Assembly: GCA_029449235.1 (NCBI GenBank)
Contig: JANATG010000002.1
Span: 2,418,001-2,482,000 of the forward strand
DNA from: Linnemannia schmuckeri
Taxonomy: Eukaryota > Mortierellomycota > Mortierellomycetes > Mortierellales > Mortierellaceae
Reading direction: 5' to 3'
DNA: 64,000 nt
Part shown: one piece after another, positions 22,405-33,291 of the stretch
Layout: the number at the start of each line of letters is the position of its first letter
Position numbering within the stretch: the first letter of the stretch is position 1
The notes under the pieces: generated by a model
Databases searched by the model: none
What the model was told of the DNA's origin: nothing
Seen by the model: the letters and a program-made list of their open reading frames with translations, nothing else
Made by a program: the position numbers and the translations under genes

Positions 22405-22600
22405 AGGTATATCTTTTACGCTTACAACGAGTCTTAGCATGGGTAACGGGTATAGCAGCTTTAATAAAACCTTACTTTGTCCCCGTCGGTCATGTCGAGC
22501 GCGGCCTAGAGGCTCCGAAAGCGAGCTGTGAACTCGTCCTATTTTGTCGTATTGGGCTTAGCTGCGCTTTCCGGGCTTTGATGCTTTGGCGTTGTGATCG
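22405..22600 (-). mobile_element. Possible LTR-retrotransposon gag remnant
   Basis: On the minus strand a frame crossed by stops contains DEFTARFRSL and AALDMTDGDKVRFY, which resemble the capsid-like part of Ty3-type gag proteins. It is short, interrupted and without adjacent polymerase or clear LTRs. This is a weak call. Confidence 0.3.
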
Positions 22601-22989
22601 TGAAGTTATTGTTGAATAAACGGGAAAGTCGCTATGAGCTCAGCAGAGCTGGGGCTCTGGTCGCTGTCCATGGGTGAAGTGAATAACAGAGAGGGAGAGC
22701 GAGATAGTGTGGTAATTGGTGTGTGAGTAGGAGCTGGTTGGTGGAGGTGAAGGGAGTGTGTGCATGTGTGTATGAGTGAAAGAGAGAGGGATGAAAAAGC
22801 TAAAGAGTAGAGAAGACTGAGCTGGGAGAGGATGAGGAAAAGAGAGGAGAGGGTTGCTGTAGAAGCAAAGAGGACAGCGGCAGGGCTTTTTGTGTAATTC
22901 ACGTCGCGTCCGTAGGGGCGTGTGGGTAATGGGCATAGCAGCACACACAGACCGGTCATTTGACAGCGTCACTGTACAAAATTGTATAA

Positions 22990-23545
22990 GAACCATACTC
23001 TCTCCGTTTCAAACAATCACTCAGCAGGTGCTAGACCAAATGGCTTGTTACGGTGCTACATTAAATGTACGTGAATTTTTTTTTTGTGGGAGTTGTTCCC
23101 TGTACCCTCTCTTCTTGTTTTCGTTCACTCGTCGTCTTTTATTATCTCCTTCTCAGCTTTACCATTGTTTGTTAGTATTTTATCCTTCATTCTTCCACAC
23201 CCCTCTTTTTGACTTTACTTTCCATTTCCCTCTGCAAATCACCTACCTTAGGCGTTCTCTAATAAGTCGAAATGGAGCGTCTGGGATATGATCACGGCGA
23301 TAAGTGTGGAGCATTCATTTCGGATCAAGTTTGCCTTGTGTGGAATAATCGTTATCTTCTTCTCTCACTCATAGAATGGACCATGACCATCAATATTTCA
23401 GGTTGAGAAAACAACGCGGACAACTGCTACGAGGCAGAGGCGAGTATAGCGTGAGGGTGGCGAGCAGGATCTCGACGCTTGGACAAGGACGACCGGGCGA
23501 GGGTACCCATTCTTCAATAAGTCAAAACGGATAGCATTTACCCTC
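22990..23545. mobile_element. Possible Tc1/mariner-type (Stowaway-like) element remnants
   Basis: CTCTCTCCGTTTCAAACAAT (about 23000) resembles a mariner/Stowaway end. Opposite-strand relatives occur near 23251-23280 (AATAAGTCGAAATGGAGC) and 23515-23540 (AATAAGTCAAAACGGATAGC). The spacing would suit small non-autonomous elements, but the ends are diverged and TA duplications are not clear. Confidence 0.3.
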
Positions 23546-24089
23546 AATGAGAGCATGGATTAATATAGAACACCGGTCAGCAATAAATAAGCATCAGGAA
23601 AAGGAGAACAACAATAAAACCATCTCATTCAATGAAAAAATTCAGTATCAGTGTCAATGACAGTGTCGGTGGGCGTCTTTTGGATACGCGTAACGTTGTA
23701 CTGACCAACTTGCAGAAAGACGCGTTCTGGGACTGTGATCGACTTCGTTGCGTCTTATCCTGACCAGTTTGACGCGTCAACATTGACGCGCGCCATTACT
23801 GCAAAAAATCAGTGACCAAGTGCTTTGCTTCTCAGATACGCGTACCGCTTTGTGCATGCTAAGATTTGATAAAGCAAGGAAATGTGATTGTAAGTCAGCA
23901 GCATGGCCCATGACTCCTGAACTGATGCACGGATCATTTGTTTGTTTTGTTCTTTTGAGCTTGGACATCGTATTTACATCCAGCACCTTGCTCGTTCATT
24001 CTCCGTACTCTCTCTTCCCGTCACTAAACAACATCCACAGCCACAAGGTTTTGGTCGTCCCTCCTCCACCAACGAGGGGCGTAGCTGCC

Positions 24090-24450
24090 AACTTAGAACT
24101 GTTTCTCTTATATACCCAGAGTCGGTAGCAGTCGACCCACTTATCTGCTTGGTCTTGGGAATATATCGTTAGTAAGATTCCGCTTGGCCAAAGCTTTCCC
24201 TTCAATCATCATTCTTCATCACCCCATCGTCGACGACCCTTAAAGACATGAGCATATTTGATAGTTGTCCCATATTGAGCTTGTGCCTTTTTCCTCTCTT
24301 CCTTGTCCTTCTCTTTTCCTCTTCCATCTGGCACTATCGGTTGTGTTTATTGCATATATATATATATATTTGACTCAGTCACGTCAATAGGATCCAAATA
24401 CCTCAATCAGCAATCGTCCAAGATTGGTGACACGCATAGATCCAACCAGA
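24090..24450 (-). repeat. Dispersed repeat, copy 2 of an inverted pair
   Basis: Reverse-complement relative of 21967-22345 about 1.8 kb away, with many substitutions and small indels. It contains an AT dinucleotide run near 24357-24369. It lies directly beside the foldback at 24444-24569. Confidence 0.75.
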
Positions 24451-24569
24451 GGTCTGGTCTGTTGCTGTTTTTGGTTAGTTCCTTGTCAATTATGAGTATT
24501 TTGTTAAGCAAATCCTCTGTAGCTGACAAGGTCTAACCAAAAATAAACATCAGACCAGACCTCTGGTTA
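24444..24569. mobile_element. Foldback (MITE-like) element, ~126 bp
   Basis: Arms at 24444-24478 and 24533-24569 are inverted copies: AACCAGAGGTCTGGTCTG and TTTTTGGTTAG on one side, their complements on the other, with a short mismatched middle. The ~54-bp loop has no coding capacity. Arms this long around a short loop fit a small hairpin MITE. It is inserted at the end of a dispersed repeat copy. Confidence 0.55.
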
Positions 24570-24803
24570 CAAAATCCAAGAAAGATTTCTATATGCGCTC
24601 AAAATACGGAGGCCGGACTATCACATGACCAAAAAACTGAATATAAAGAATGAACTAATCTGGCTTTTAACCAATGAGACCGTGAAAAATATACTTACTC
24701 CTGCAAACTGTCATGGTTTATGACAAAAGGTGGGAGCTGAGTGCATATACGTTTGTGTGTGTGTCCCTTCTCAATATCACGAATAAAGACGGTAACTCTC
24801 AAG

Positions 24804-24926
24804 ATCTGCTCGTATTGTGGAAAGAAAGGTGCTTTATATCAATAGCTATTCTCCAATACTACTGCTGCCAATGGCCAAAAGGGTATAGTGCCTACCTGCT
24901 CGTATCGTGGAAAGAACGGTGCTTTT
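24804..24926. repeat. Direct repeat, two ~30-bp copies
   Basis: Copies near 24804-24833 and 24896-24926 share CTGCTCGTAT and GTGGAAAGAA with GGTGCTTT following. The segment between carries no gene. Confidence 0.7.
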
Positions 24927-25188
24927 CCAGACACTCGCAGGCAAACGCGTAAAATAGTCAAATGGCCACCTGAAGCTAAGCCACTCCAAATCACCGCAGC
25001 CATGGTTTGCGTGGGAAAGACGCCTTACAGTGTCAAAATGTCCAAGCATTTGCAATTTTTCGCCGTATCAAGCACATGGAGTATAGCCCTATCTTCATTA
25101 ACAGCAACGAGCAAGAAAAAGCAAAAAAACAAATGAGATTAAACATTATACAGTATTTCCAAGTCAAGGAAGGAGACATTCATTGAAG

Positions 25189-26335
25189 TTACAATTGATT
25201 GTCTTCGTCGTCCGACATTTGGTACTCATCCTGTCCTTCAGAGAAACTACCGTAATCTCGGCCTGTGGTATAGTCCGTCACATTAATCGTCGCGTTAGGC
25301 CAATTCTCAGTGAACCAGCTCCGCTCCTTGTCGCCCTCAATGTATACCTGCATATCCTCCAACCCAACAACCCTCAACTCCTTCAACCCCTTCAACAGAT
25401 CCAACCCACTCTCAACCGTCATCGCCAAACAATCAAACTGCAGGAAGATATCGTCATCCCTCTGATACCCAGACTCCAAAGGAAACCCCAACCACAGCTC
25501 CTTTAGTTTGGTGAACCGTGCCAGTTTTGCATAAACCTGACGTTGGAGGTTGACGCTCTCGTGCAGTGTCGTCTCGCTTTCGACATAGGGATCGGGGGAA
25601 CTACCATCAATGTCACGGGTGATGTCTGGGCGACGGATGTTTCCGATACGACAACCAAACACCTCGAGGTCGTTATACACCCACTCGTACTCTGAATTCA
25701 CGATTGCGCGAGCGTCCATCCATCCGCTACTGTTACCAAAAGTCGCGTAGATGTACACCTCTTTGAGCTTAGGCGCCGATCAAAGTAGCAGATTAACATC
25801 GTCGCTGTCGGTAAACAACTCGTCCCCAAGCTTGAGAACCTCGATCGTCTTTCCAGAATGCTTAATAATCGCCCGCAACAAGTTCTTCCCAAAGCCGGCA
25901 TTGAGACTGTTGTTATGCTCGCCCAGATAGAATACCAATTTCTTCCATCCTGCTGTTAGTGAGCTCCGTCGGATAAAGTCAACAAAGCCCATGTTACTGC
26001 GGCCATGGATTACCGCAGAGGTTAGACGGGGGAAGGTCTCTGGGAAGAGTCGAAGAACTAACAGAATAGTGAATGTTCGCACTGCAGCTTCATGGATTGG
26101 ATGAGATGGGCGTTGGCTTTTAAGGCCTGTGATCTGGACGTACTCAGGATTGTGCTGTCCCAGGTGATGTTGACGTGGCTGAGTACTCGACGTGGCTCCA
26201 GAGGTATGGGTGGAAGAGTGTCCTCTAGGCTTGACAGACGTAGACTCAGGCGCTGAGGTCTCGTTTGTTGAGGTGGGATACGATCATTTCCTGTACTTCC
26301 TGCTGTAGGTCTGTAGAAGTACTCCTTGTGTTCAT
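25189..26335 (-). pseudogene. F-box / leucine-rich-repeat protein pseudogene
   Basis: The minus-strand frame from ATG 26335 reads an F-box-like start (LQQEVQEMIVSHLNKRDLSA...VYVCQA...RTLFHPYLWS). It is broken by TGA at 26246-26248 and TAG at 26225-26227. A frameshift follows near 26070. The next part, to 25783, ends at an in-frame TGA (25780-25782) that splits NLLL from SAPKLKEVYIY. The last 189 codons, with leucine-rich segments such as KLKELWLGFPLESG and GLKELRVVGLEDM, are open to 25189. Intact relatives are F-box/LRR proteins that supply substrate binding to SCF ubiquitin ligases. At least four lesions make this copy inactive as a full-length gene. The next gene upstream is an intact, longer F-box protein. 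Confidence 0.8.
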
Positions 26336-26598
26336 GGTCAGGTGAAGTGAAAATCGGGGTGATGTGTGAATAAGTATTGTGGTGGGAAAGAAGAAGGAAG
26401 CAAGAAGAAAAAAGACACCGTCGCTTTTCCTTATTTTTTTCTTTTGTGAGTCACATCATGCAAAGGCGTAATTTTACTCTGAACCTCCACATCTTACGCC
26501 AGAGCCTACCAGAAACGTTGCCCATGCACAAAATCATTTATTACACTCACAACATAGGAACGAAAGCATGCTCATAAAAAAGTAGTATATGGTTGCTA

Positions 26599-29322
26599 TT
26601 AGAACTGGTTGATCCACGAAACCCACTGAAACTCAACTTCAGGTCGATGCTTCTTTAGGACCGCCCGGATGGCTCCCTCCTTGATCCCGGATTTGGCCTT
26701 TTGACCATGCACAATCCTCACACACTCCAACTCGGGCCATACCGACATCCTGCAGTCCTCCACAAGGCCTGTGAGCCCTTCTTGTCGCAAGTCCCGCGTG
26801 GCTGAAGATCGATCAGCCATTATCGCTGTCAAGACATCCACCACATCCGACAGCTGGCCCAGTTTCTCGATGGGCGCTGCACCAGGAGGAGAAGGGCGGA
26901 CAAGATCATGGTCTTGTTGGTCCCGATAATCATGTCCCTCCTTCTGCTTCCCTTTCCCCTCGATTGGTGTCGCCGTCGCAGTCTCTCCTAATGCTACTGG
27001 GGGCGGTAATGATAGTGATGATGATGTTGCTGGTCCGAGCTCCTTTGCATGCAGCACCCTCCACCAGCCAGCAGCAATCGCCTTCCACTGCAGAGCCTGG
27101 ATCCCACTGAGCGACTGTCTCCGCTTCATGATCCAGGGCAACATGTCTCGCTCATTGAAGTGACAGTCGTACTGAGAGATGGCTATCCGCTTCAGCTTGC
27201 GTAGTCGCGTCAACAGCGCGAACCCGCCCCGAAGCGTCATGTTCAACCGGTAGGCGCGGATCAGTAGGTCCTGTAAGTTTGGACAAAACCTCGAGATGTA
27301 CCCGTACACGATCCTGGACAGCCTTGGGGAGTTGTCGGATAGAGGAACCATGACCGCCGACGAACTTGAGGAAGACACTGAACGGGTGGAGGAAGACTGG
27401 TGTGATGTTGATGTTGCTGCCGTGTAGGAAGAGACTGGTCGAGCGCTATTTGGCTGCGTTTTGGGTCGCTCCCGTGAAAACTCCAGGTGCAGTGTCTTCA
27501 GATTCCTGCACGCCCACACCTTGAGGGTCTTCTTTGACGATGGTGGAGAGTCACAGTAGCGACGTTCAAAATTTGAGTGGGTGCTCACTGATGCTAAATC
27601 GTGGTCGTCGTTGTGATTTTTGTTGTTGTTGTGGAATGGCTCAGAATTCGAGACAATATAGTCTGCTCCTGGTAGCAGCCTGTTCAGGTCCAAGTTCTCG
27701 ATATAGTACGAGATGGATCCAGCCCGCAAGTGCTCCAGTAAAGGTGACTCGCACAGAAACTCGTGGAGAGCGTTGCCCCAGCGAGGCGTCCAGTCCGTCA
27801 TGGGCAGGATCTCCAGTGATGTCAAATGGTTGACGTAAAGCCCCAAGGGTTCCTGGATCGGCGCCCATGATATCGAATCAATCTGACGAACAGAGCTGGC
27901 CTCGACACACTGATTCAAGTCCCGCAAGATGCCATCTGGTAGGTCTCTCCAGGCCAGACTCCATCGTGAGGCGTTCGGAAAGGCACGAAGAATGCCTCTG
28001 ATCATTGTGTCGGTATAGCGGTGATGGGTCCTGGTGAAGTGCAGCGAGGTCAGCTGTGGGAAAAGCACGCCCAGGTCCTCAAAAAATGCTAACCGGTCGC
28101 AAGTCAGCCATTCTTCGTGCAAATCCACACCCCTCACAGTAGCAGTAGAATGGGTCAAGGAATTGTCGGCTCCCACAGGCACAGTCGTAGGGTCGTCCGG
28201 CATTGTAAAGTCGTGTTGCGCTGTTGCTGACGGGGTGATTGGAGGCGTTGGCGGGGGAATAACTGGTCCATGCACTCGGAGCTCGTATAGCCCTGGTGCC
28301 GACTCTAGAATGGCGATAATCGCCGATTCTTTGATCAATACATCCTTGAGGTGCAGGCGTTTCAACTGAAGATTCTTCGGCAATGAATGTGTCCCTTGCT
28401 CCTCATGTCCAGTATCACCTTCATCCAGCAAGACCATAGTCAATCTCGCTCTGCTCGAATAAAACTCGCATCCAATTGTCAGCTCCTCGATATGTGGGCA
28501 CAGAGTCAGGATTTGGCCGACTGGCAGTTGTTGAATCCCGATCTTCTTGAGCCAGAGACAAGTCAGTGTGGTAGCGATGGACAGGATAGGTTGCAAGAAT
28601 CCAGCAAAGTCGTCCAGCTCTGAAAGTTCGAGTTGTAGAAGCGTCAACTTGCCCTGTCCCGTCAACATCCTGATGCCTTCGATCAAGTCAGCCCGAGCCT
28701 TGTCTTGCAGGTGTGCAATCTGGGTACTAACCATTCTCGCTGTTGTTGCCGTTGTTGTTATTGTGGTTGTTGTTGATGCGGCTGTCGTTGTAGTAGTCAG
28801 TGGTCCTTCATCGTCTCCTGGTGGGGCAAGTGTCATAGCGGTGATAGGGCTCTTGTAGTTTAAGCGACACTTGAGGGCGGTGAGGCCCACCAGTTTCTTC
28901 AGAAGCCACGCCTTTTCGGGGATGACTCTGACGAGGGTGTGGGCTGTTGAGGAAGTAGAGACAGACTTGCGCAAACTCCATCGTCGGGAAGACCCCCGGG
29001 CAGATGGCTCGAGCGGGACGGGAACGAGGGTGAACTGGGGACAGTCGGTCCACTGAAAGGTCAGGGTGTAGAGGGGTCGACAAAGTCGGAGCCAGTCCTT
29101 GCAGACTAGGGACGCGACATGACGGAGACTCTGCTGGGGCAAGAAGGATAGGATGCGCTCGACGATTTCTGGGATCGACATGGCGTTGTCCATAGTCGAC
29201 CGCTGTTGGTTGAAAGAGCGTGAGGAGAGGAGGGTTGACTGTCCTAGGCCCTGTGGCCGGAGACTAAGACCGGCTTGACTTCCACTGCCAGTTCGTTGTT
29301 GCAAACGGTTCAGGAGACCCAT
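26599..29322 (-). CDS. F-box protein with leucine-rich region, 907 aa
   Basis: A single uninterrupted frame from ATG 29322. An F-box spans residues about 48-91 (MSIPEIVERILSFLPQQSL...SLVCKDWLRLCRPLYTLTFQW). The remainder has irregular leucine-rich segments (QLKRLHLKDVLIKESAI, QLTSLHFTRTHHR, NLQDLLIRAYRLNMTLRGGF, KLKRIAISQYD) mixed with low-complexity Thr/Ser stretches (near residues 175-200 and 630-660). F-box proteins bind Skp1 and present substrates to SCF ubiquitin ligases; substrate is unknown. Lack of introns over 2.7 kb is notable beside intron-rich neighbours. Its start is divergent from the GGA gene, 670 bp away. An alternative start at MDNAMSIPE (residue 44) is possible. Confidence 0.88.
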   Translation of the reverse strand: MGLLNRLQQRTGSGSQAGLSLRPQGLGQSTLLSSRSFNQQRSTMDNAMSIPEIVERILSFLPQQSLRHVASLVCKDWLRLCRPLYTLTFQWTDCPQFTLVPVPLEPSARGSSRRWSLRKSVSTSSTAHTLVRVIPEKAWLLKKLVGLTALKCRLNYKSPITAMTLAPPGDDEGPLTTTTTAASTTTTITTTATTARMVSTQIAHLQDKARADLIEGIRMLTGQGKLTLLQLELSELDDFAGFLQPILSIATTLTCLWLKKIGIQQLPVGQILTLCPHIEELTIGCEFYSSRARLTMVLLDEGDTGHEEQGTHSLPKNLQLKRLHLKDVLIKESAIIAILESAPGLYELRVHGPVIPPPTPPITPSATAQHDFTMPDDPTTVPVGADNSLTHSTATVRGVDLHEEWLTCDRLAFFEDLGVLFPQLTSLHFTRTHHRYTDTMIRGILRAFPNASRWSLAWRDLPDGILRDLNQCVEASSVRQIDSISWAPIQEPLGLYVNHLTSLEILPMTDWTPRWGNALHEFLCESPLLEHLRAGSISYYIENLDLNRLLPGADYIVSNSEPFHNNNKNHNDDHDLASVSTHSNFERRYCDSPPSSKKTLKVWACRNLKTLHLEFSRERPKTQPNSARPVSSYTAATSTSHQSSSTRSVSSSSSSAVMVPLSDNSPRLSRIVYGYISRFCPNLQDLLIRAYRLNMTLRGGFALLTRLRKLKRIAISQYDCHFNERDMLPWIMKRRQSLSGIQALQWKAIAAGWWRVLHAKELGPATSSSLSLPPPVALGETATATPIEGKGKQKEGHDYRDQQDHDLVRPSPPGAAPIEKLGQLSDVVDVLTAIMADRSSATRDLRQEGLTGLVEDCRMSVWPELECVRIVHGQKAKSGIKEGAIRAVLKKHRPEVEFQWVSWINQF

Positions 29323-29555
29323 AGACGCGTGGAGAAGGGAGTTTTAAGATAGAAGTGGAATGAGTTGAGTGGGTCGGAGAGTGAATGCGTGTCTGAGGTA
29401 AGAGCAACGAATGAGTAAGAAGGAGAGGGGATGCAAAGCGGGAAGGGAGAAGCAAAGAGAAAAGAAAAGGAAGGAAGGACGAAGTGCGGGTCAGTTTGTA
29501 AGAGAATTGGGAGGGGGGGGACAGGTCAACAGAAAAGTAGCAAGCGCAAGGGCAA

Positions 29556-29595
<40 letters not shown>

Positions 29596-29992
29596 GGCCA
29601 ATGGGCGTGAGAACAGTGCACGCATGAATAAACAAACAGACAACGCCTTGGGTGTGATATTCAGAGGTCATCTGTTGCCTGTGCAAATCTCTCTCACACA
29701 CACGCACACTGAGTTGTCTGAGGCTGAGCACTGCCCAAGTTCAGTTGGAAGTGGCTGAAGTGAATTGAAAGCGCCCTTTTGGACCATTAAGACGTGTCCT
29801 TCTCTCCCTTCTCAAGTTGACTGCTTCCACGACGGTCGCATGCGCTTCTTGTGTCAGTCGGTTCATCTTTTCTTCTTTTCTTTCTACTTTTGCTTGCTAC
29901 TTCAGTCAAATACAACAAGCGGGGACTCATCCCTCACCCCTTCTCGCCATCCCTTTTCCTCCTCTCTCTTTTTCGCTCCCACACATAACACA
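29323..29992. other. Divergent promoter region, F-box gene / GGA gene
   Basis: 670 bp between start codons. It contains an A34 homopolymer (29558-29591), is purine-rich on the F-box side and pyrimidine-rich on the GGA side. No other element is seen. Confidence 0.5.
29558..29591 (+). repeat. Poly(A) tract, 34 nt
   Basis: An uninterrupted adenine run near the middle of a divergent promoter. Such poly(dA:dT) tracts exclude nucleosomes in yeasts; that role is an inference here. Confidence 0.9.
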
Positions 29993-32900
29993 ATGTACGG
30001 ACAGACCCACAAACAAAAGTCCGTCCTCGAAACCTACATCGGTAACAACCCATTTTTCTCCTTTTTCTTCTTCCGCGGAACAATAGCATCCTCCTTTTAC
30101 TGCTCTCTACCTTCTCTGACATCTCTTTCCCTCCTTTGTCTCTATTCTCATCTACCATAGAGCGTGCCTGTGATCCCTCTCGCTTCGAACCCGACCTCGC
30201 TCTCAACCTAGAGATTTGCGATGTCATCAAAGAAAAGCAGAAAAACACGTAATGGACAAAGCGAACCTTTTTTCGCGTCCCTCGCTCAGAACAATCCACT
30301 GTGTGAAAAACCTCGTTGAGGATAACATTCTCAAGCGCCACCAATTAATTAGGACTTTTTTTACTTCCCTGCAATAGTCCTCGTGAGGCAGCTATCTATA
30401 TTGTCAGACTCGTCAACCACAAGAACATGCACGTTGGCATGCTGGCCTTGACAGTAAGTTATCACAGTCAGTTACTTCTACTTATCTTTCACAGCCATAA
30501 AGCAATCGTCGTCTAACCTCTACGCTCAACTAACCTCAGCCCTGTTACATATGAATGTTCAACGTGCTATAGCTTCTGGACAACTGTGTCAAAAATTGCG
30601 GATATCCCTTCCACTTGCAGATCGCAACGAAGGAGTTCCTTAACGCCCTCGTCCGCAAGTTCCCAGAGCGCCCTCTGACAGTCCCAACGCCAGTGCAGAC
30701 AAGAGTCCTGGAGATGATTCAGGAATGGTACACGACATTGTGCAAGACCTCGCGTTACAAGGAGGATCTCATTCATATCCGGGACATGCATCGACTCTTG
30801 GCCTTCAAGGGATATCGCTTTCCGCCGGCAAAGAAGACTGCCACCGCCGTTTTGAACTCTGTTGACGTGAGTGGGCCATGTCACATTTTTTTTCCAAATG
30901 CGAATTTGGTCCGCACTGCATCTGCCGTTTTCTTATTTTCGTGGAACTAAGTTCTTTTCATTTTTTCGTATTTTTAGGCCTTGAAATCTTCCGCACAGCT
31001 CGAGGAAGAGGATCGGGCCGCACAAGCAGCAGTATGTTAGCACTCTTGTATTTCATGATGCTTACATGGCATGAATCTTCATCTCAAAGGACCAACCAAA
31101 TGGAGAGCAGAAGCTAAAGCGCTTTTACATTCTTTGCATTTGCTGTAGAAACTGCAAGAGCTTATCCGACGAGGACGACCTGAGGACGTGCGAGCAGCAA
31201 ACGAACTCGTTAAAAAGATGACTGGATACGTAAGTAAAGCTACTACTTACCGAATCCGTTTTCATGCCTCCAGCGGTTCTTTTAAAGTGTGAGAGCAGAC
31301 TCACCTAACCTTTCATATTTTCATCCACTTGTAGGAACAAGCGGAGAAACCAGACTATGCGGAACAAGCATCAGCAGAGCTGGACAAGATACTCTCAAAG
31401 GCGACCATGCTCATTGAGATGTTGAACGAGGTCAAGCCTGGAGAGATTATTGGGCGTGGAGACATTTTTGAGGTACCGTCAGGCTCCGGACAGATATTTC
31501 AAGACGACTGGTATGGAAGGGGATCAACGGACGCACTGATATGGATGCAATTTTTTTTTGTCGTCTTCTACTTTTAGGACATGTACGGGACGTGTAAGGC
31601 CGCTCAGCCCAAGGTGCAAAAGTTCATCAGCGAAAACGAGGACCCTGACAACATGGGTATGGAAGCCTCGCAATTGGGGCTCCTTAGAGCCTGCTGGATT
31701 AAATTGTTAAGAAAACGTGAACTCCACCTAACGCATGCATGCACCTTGCTTGATCATTAACGTAATAGACAAATTACTAGAGTTGAACGACGTATTGAAT
31801 AACGTTATTGAGCAGTACAAGGAAGTCAAGGACGGGAACCTTGTCAAGATGCCGCTGCCCAGCAAGGGAGGAGACGGCCAACACGACAACCAAAGCAGAT
31901 CCCAGGCTCCCTCGACGCCAAAACAGAACTCGTCCCTTATTGACCTTGTTGACTTTGACGGCTCCTCTGACGGATCACCCTCCAGCGCCACTACGCCCAA
32001 GACTACAGGTATAGTTTTCCACTCTCAGGGATGCTATCCATGGTTTATTGTCATTATTGTCATATACAGAGACATCGCTGTTATTTAACAATACCTGCTT
32101 GATTTTTTGTTTGGCCTGGAAATTAGGAAATTTGATGGATGATCTAATGAACCTCAGTTTCAACGACACTCCTCCACCACCATCCTGGGGCGCATCAGGA
32201 AGCATCAATCTTGGTCAGTCTCAGAATAACATCTCTGCCTATGCAACCTCGCCCACCACTCCCACCGCTGGTAAGATCTTGCTACTCAGCTCCTTGACCT
32301 TGCAGAGGAGCCACAGATGCACGTGAAATAATGAACCGAATATATGTTGATTCGTTCCTCACGTTTATTAGCTGGCGGTTTGAACTACAATGTCTTTTCA
32401 GCACCGGTGACTGGTATCAACCCCCTTTCTGTTGGTTCGACTTCGAGCACAGCAACGTCTTTCTCGGCACCTCAGAAGCCAGCGTCTAAACCTGCGGCAC
32501 CGGCTGTCTCTTTGGTTGATGACTTCGATTTCGTTTCTAACACCGGAGCCCCAGCACCTTCAGGACCCACCCAAGGTAATCATCTATCCACTGTTGGCAG
32601 TGCACATATTTCAAACACTTCATCTTTTAAGTTTCCAAGCTCTAGTTAACACTTAATCATTTTGCTTCGTGGAAATAGTCACACTGTTGAACAAGAATGG
32701 GTTCCAAATCGATTTGGAGATCGAGAAATCCCAAGAATCCGATAGCACATCAGTCTACAAGCTCACGGCCTCGTTCTCAAACCAACTCAACAGCGCCCTC
32801 TTGGCTCTGACCTTCCGTGTGGCCGTCCCCAAGACACTGCAACTGAAACTGGATCCTCAGTCTGCACAGGTTGTTGAGCCTTTTAGCAAGAAATCTGTCA

Positions 32901-33022
32901 CACAGGCGATGACAATTCGTGTGCCTGCTGAAGTGACGGTGGTGAGGATGAGGTACCATGTATCGTATGTCCTTTCGGGAAAGACGATAGAGGAGCAAGG
33001 CGAGTTTAACCAGTTCCCTTAG
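29993..33022 (+). CDS. GGA: GGA-type clathrin adaptor (VHS-GAT-GAE), 596 aa
   Basis: Twelve exons: 29993-30041, 30161-30248, 30378-30453, 30573-30866, 30978-31031, 31149-31229, 31335-31472, 31578-31656, 31769-32008, 32127-32270, 32372-32575, 32679-33022; phase closes at TAG. GGA proteins sort cargo at the trans-Golgi and endosomes, bound to Arf-GTP and clathrin. A VHS domain (about 1-150) shows LALNLEICDVIKEK, IVRLVNHKNMHVGMLALTLLDNCVKNCG and FLNALVRKFPERP. A helical GAT region (about 180-305) includes DKLLELNDVLNNVIEQYK. A Ser/Thr/Pro-rich hinge holds a clathrin-box-like LIDLVD at about 343. A C-terminal gamma-ear domain (about 483-596) begins VTLLNKNGFQIDLEIEK. Length matches yeast Gga1/2 (557/585). 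The 3' end faces the OTU1 gene's 3' end, 197 bp away. Confidence 0.95.
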
Positions 33023-33109
33023 ACACTCTGACAGAAAGTGAATGGATCCGTTGAGTGATGTGGAAGAAAGGAATGTGGTTGGAGATGATATGGCTCTGGC
33101 TCGTCTTTC

Positions 33110-33115
33110 AATAAA
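33110..33115 (+). terminator. Putative poly(A) signal AATAAA of the GGA gene
   Basis: A canonical AATAAA 88 bp past the GGA stop codon, followed by A-rich sequence, within the 197-bp convergent gap to OTU1. Confidence 0.5.
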
Positions 33116-33219
33116 ATAAATAATAAAAAAAATAATCAACAAAGTGTTGTATTTGGATATTAAAATGAATAAAGAGAGAGATATCTATTACTTCTACTCG
33201 TCTACCATATGCCTTGGAT

Positions 33220-33249
33220 CTACAAGTACTCCTCACTTTTTAAATAAGG

Positions 33250-33291
<42 letters not shown>

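Larger units (their letters stand above)
19515..25188. other. Gene-free stretch with transposon and repeat debris
   Basis: After the ARO1 3' end there are 5.7 kb without a gene I can support. 20040-20600 is CT-rich. From about 20725 on there are short tandem repeats, an inverted pair of diverged repeat copies, a gag-like remnant, possible mariner-type ends and a foldback element, all listed separately. Open frames here are short and broken. Confidence 0.5.

Noticed and set aside
29411..29758. Lysine-rich plus-strand frame
   Set aside because: Created by translating the A34 tract in the divergent promoter.
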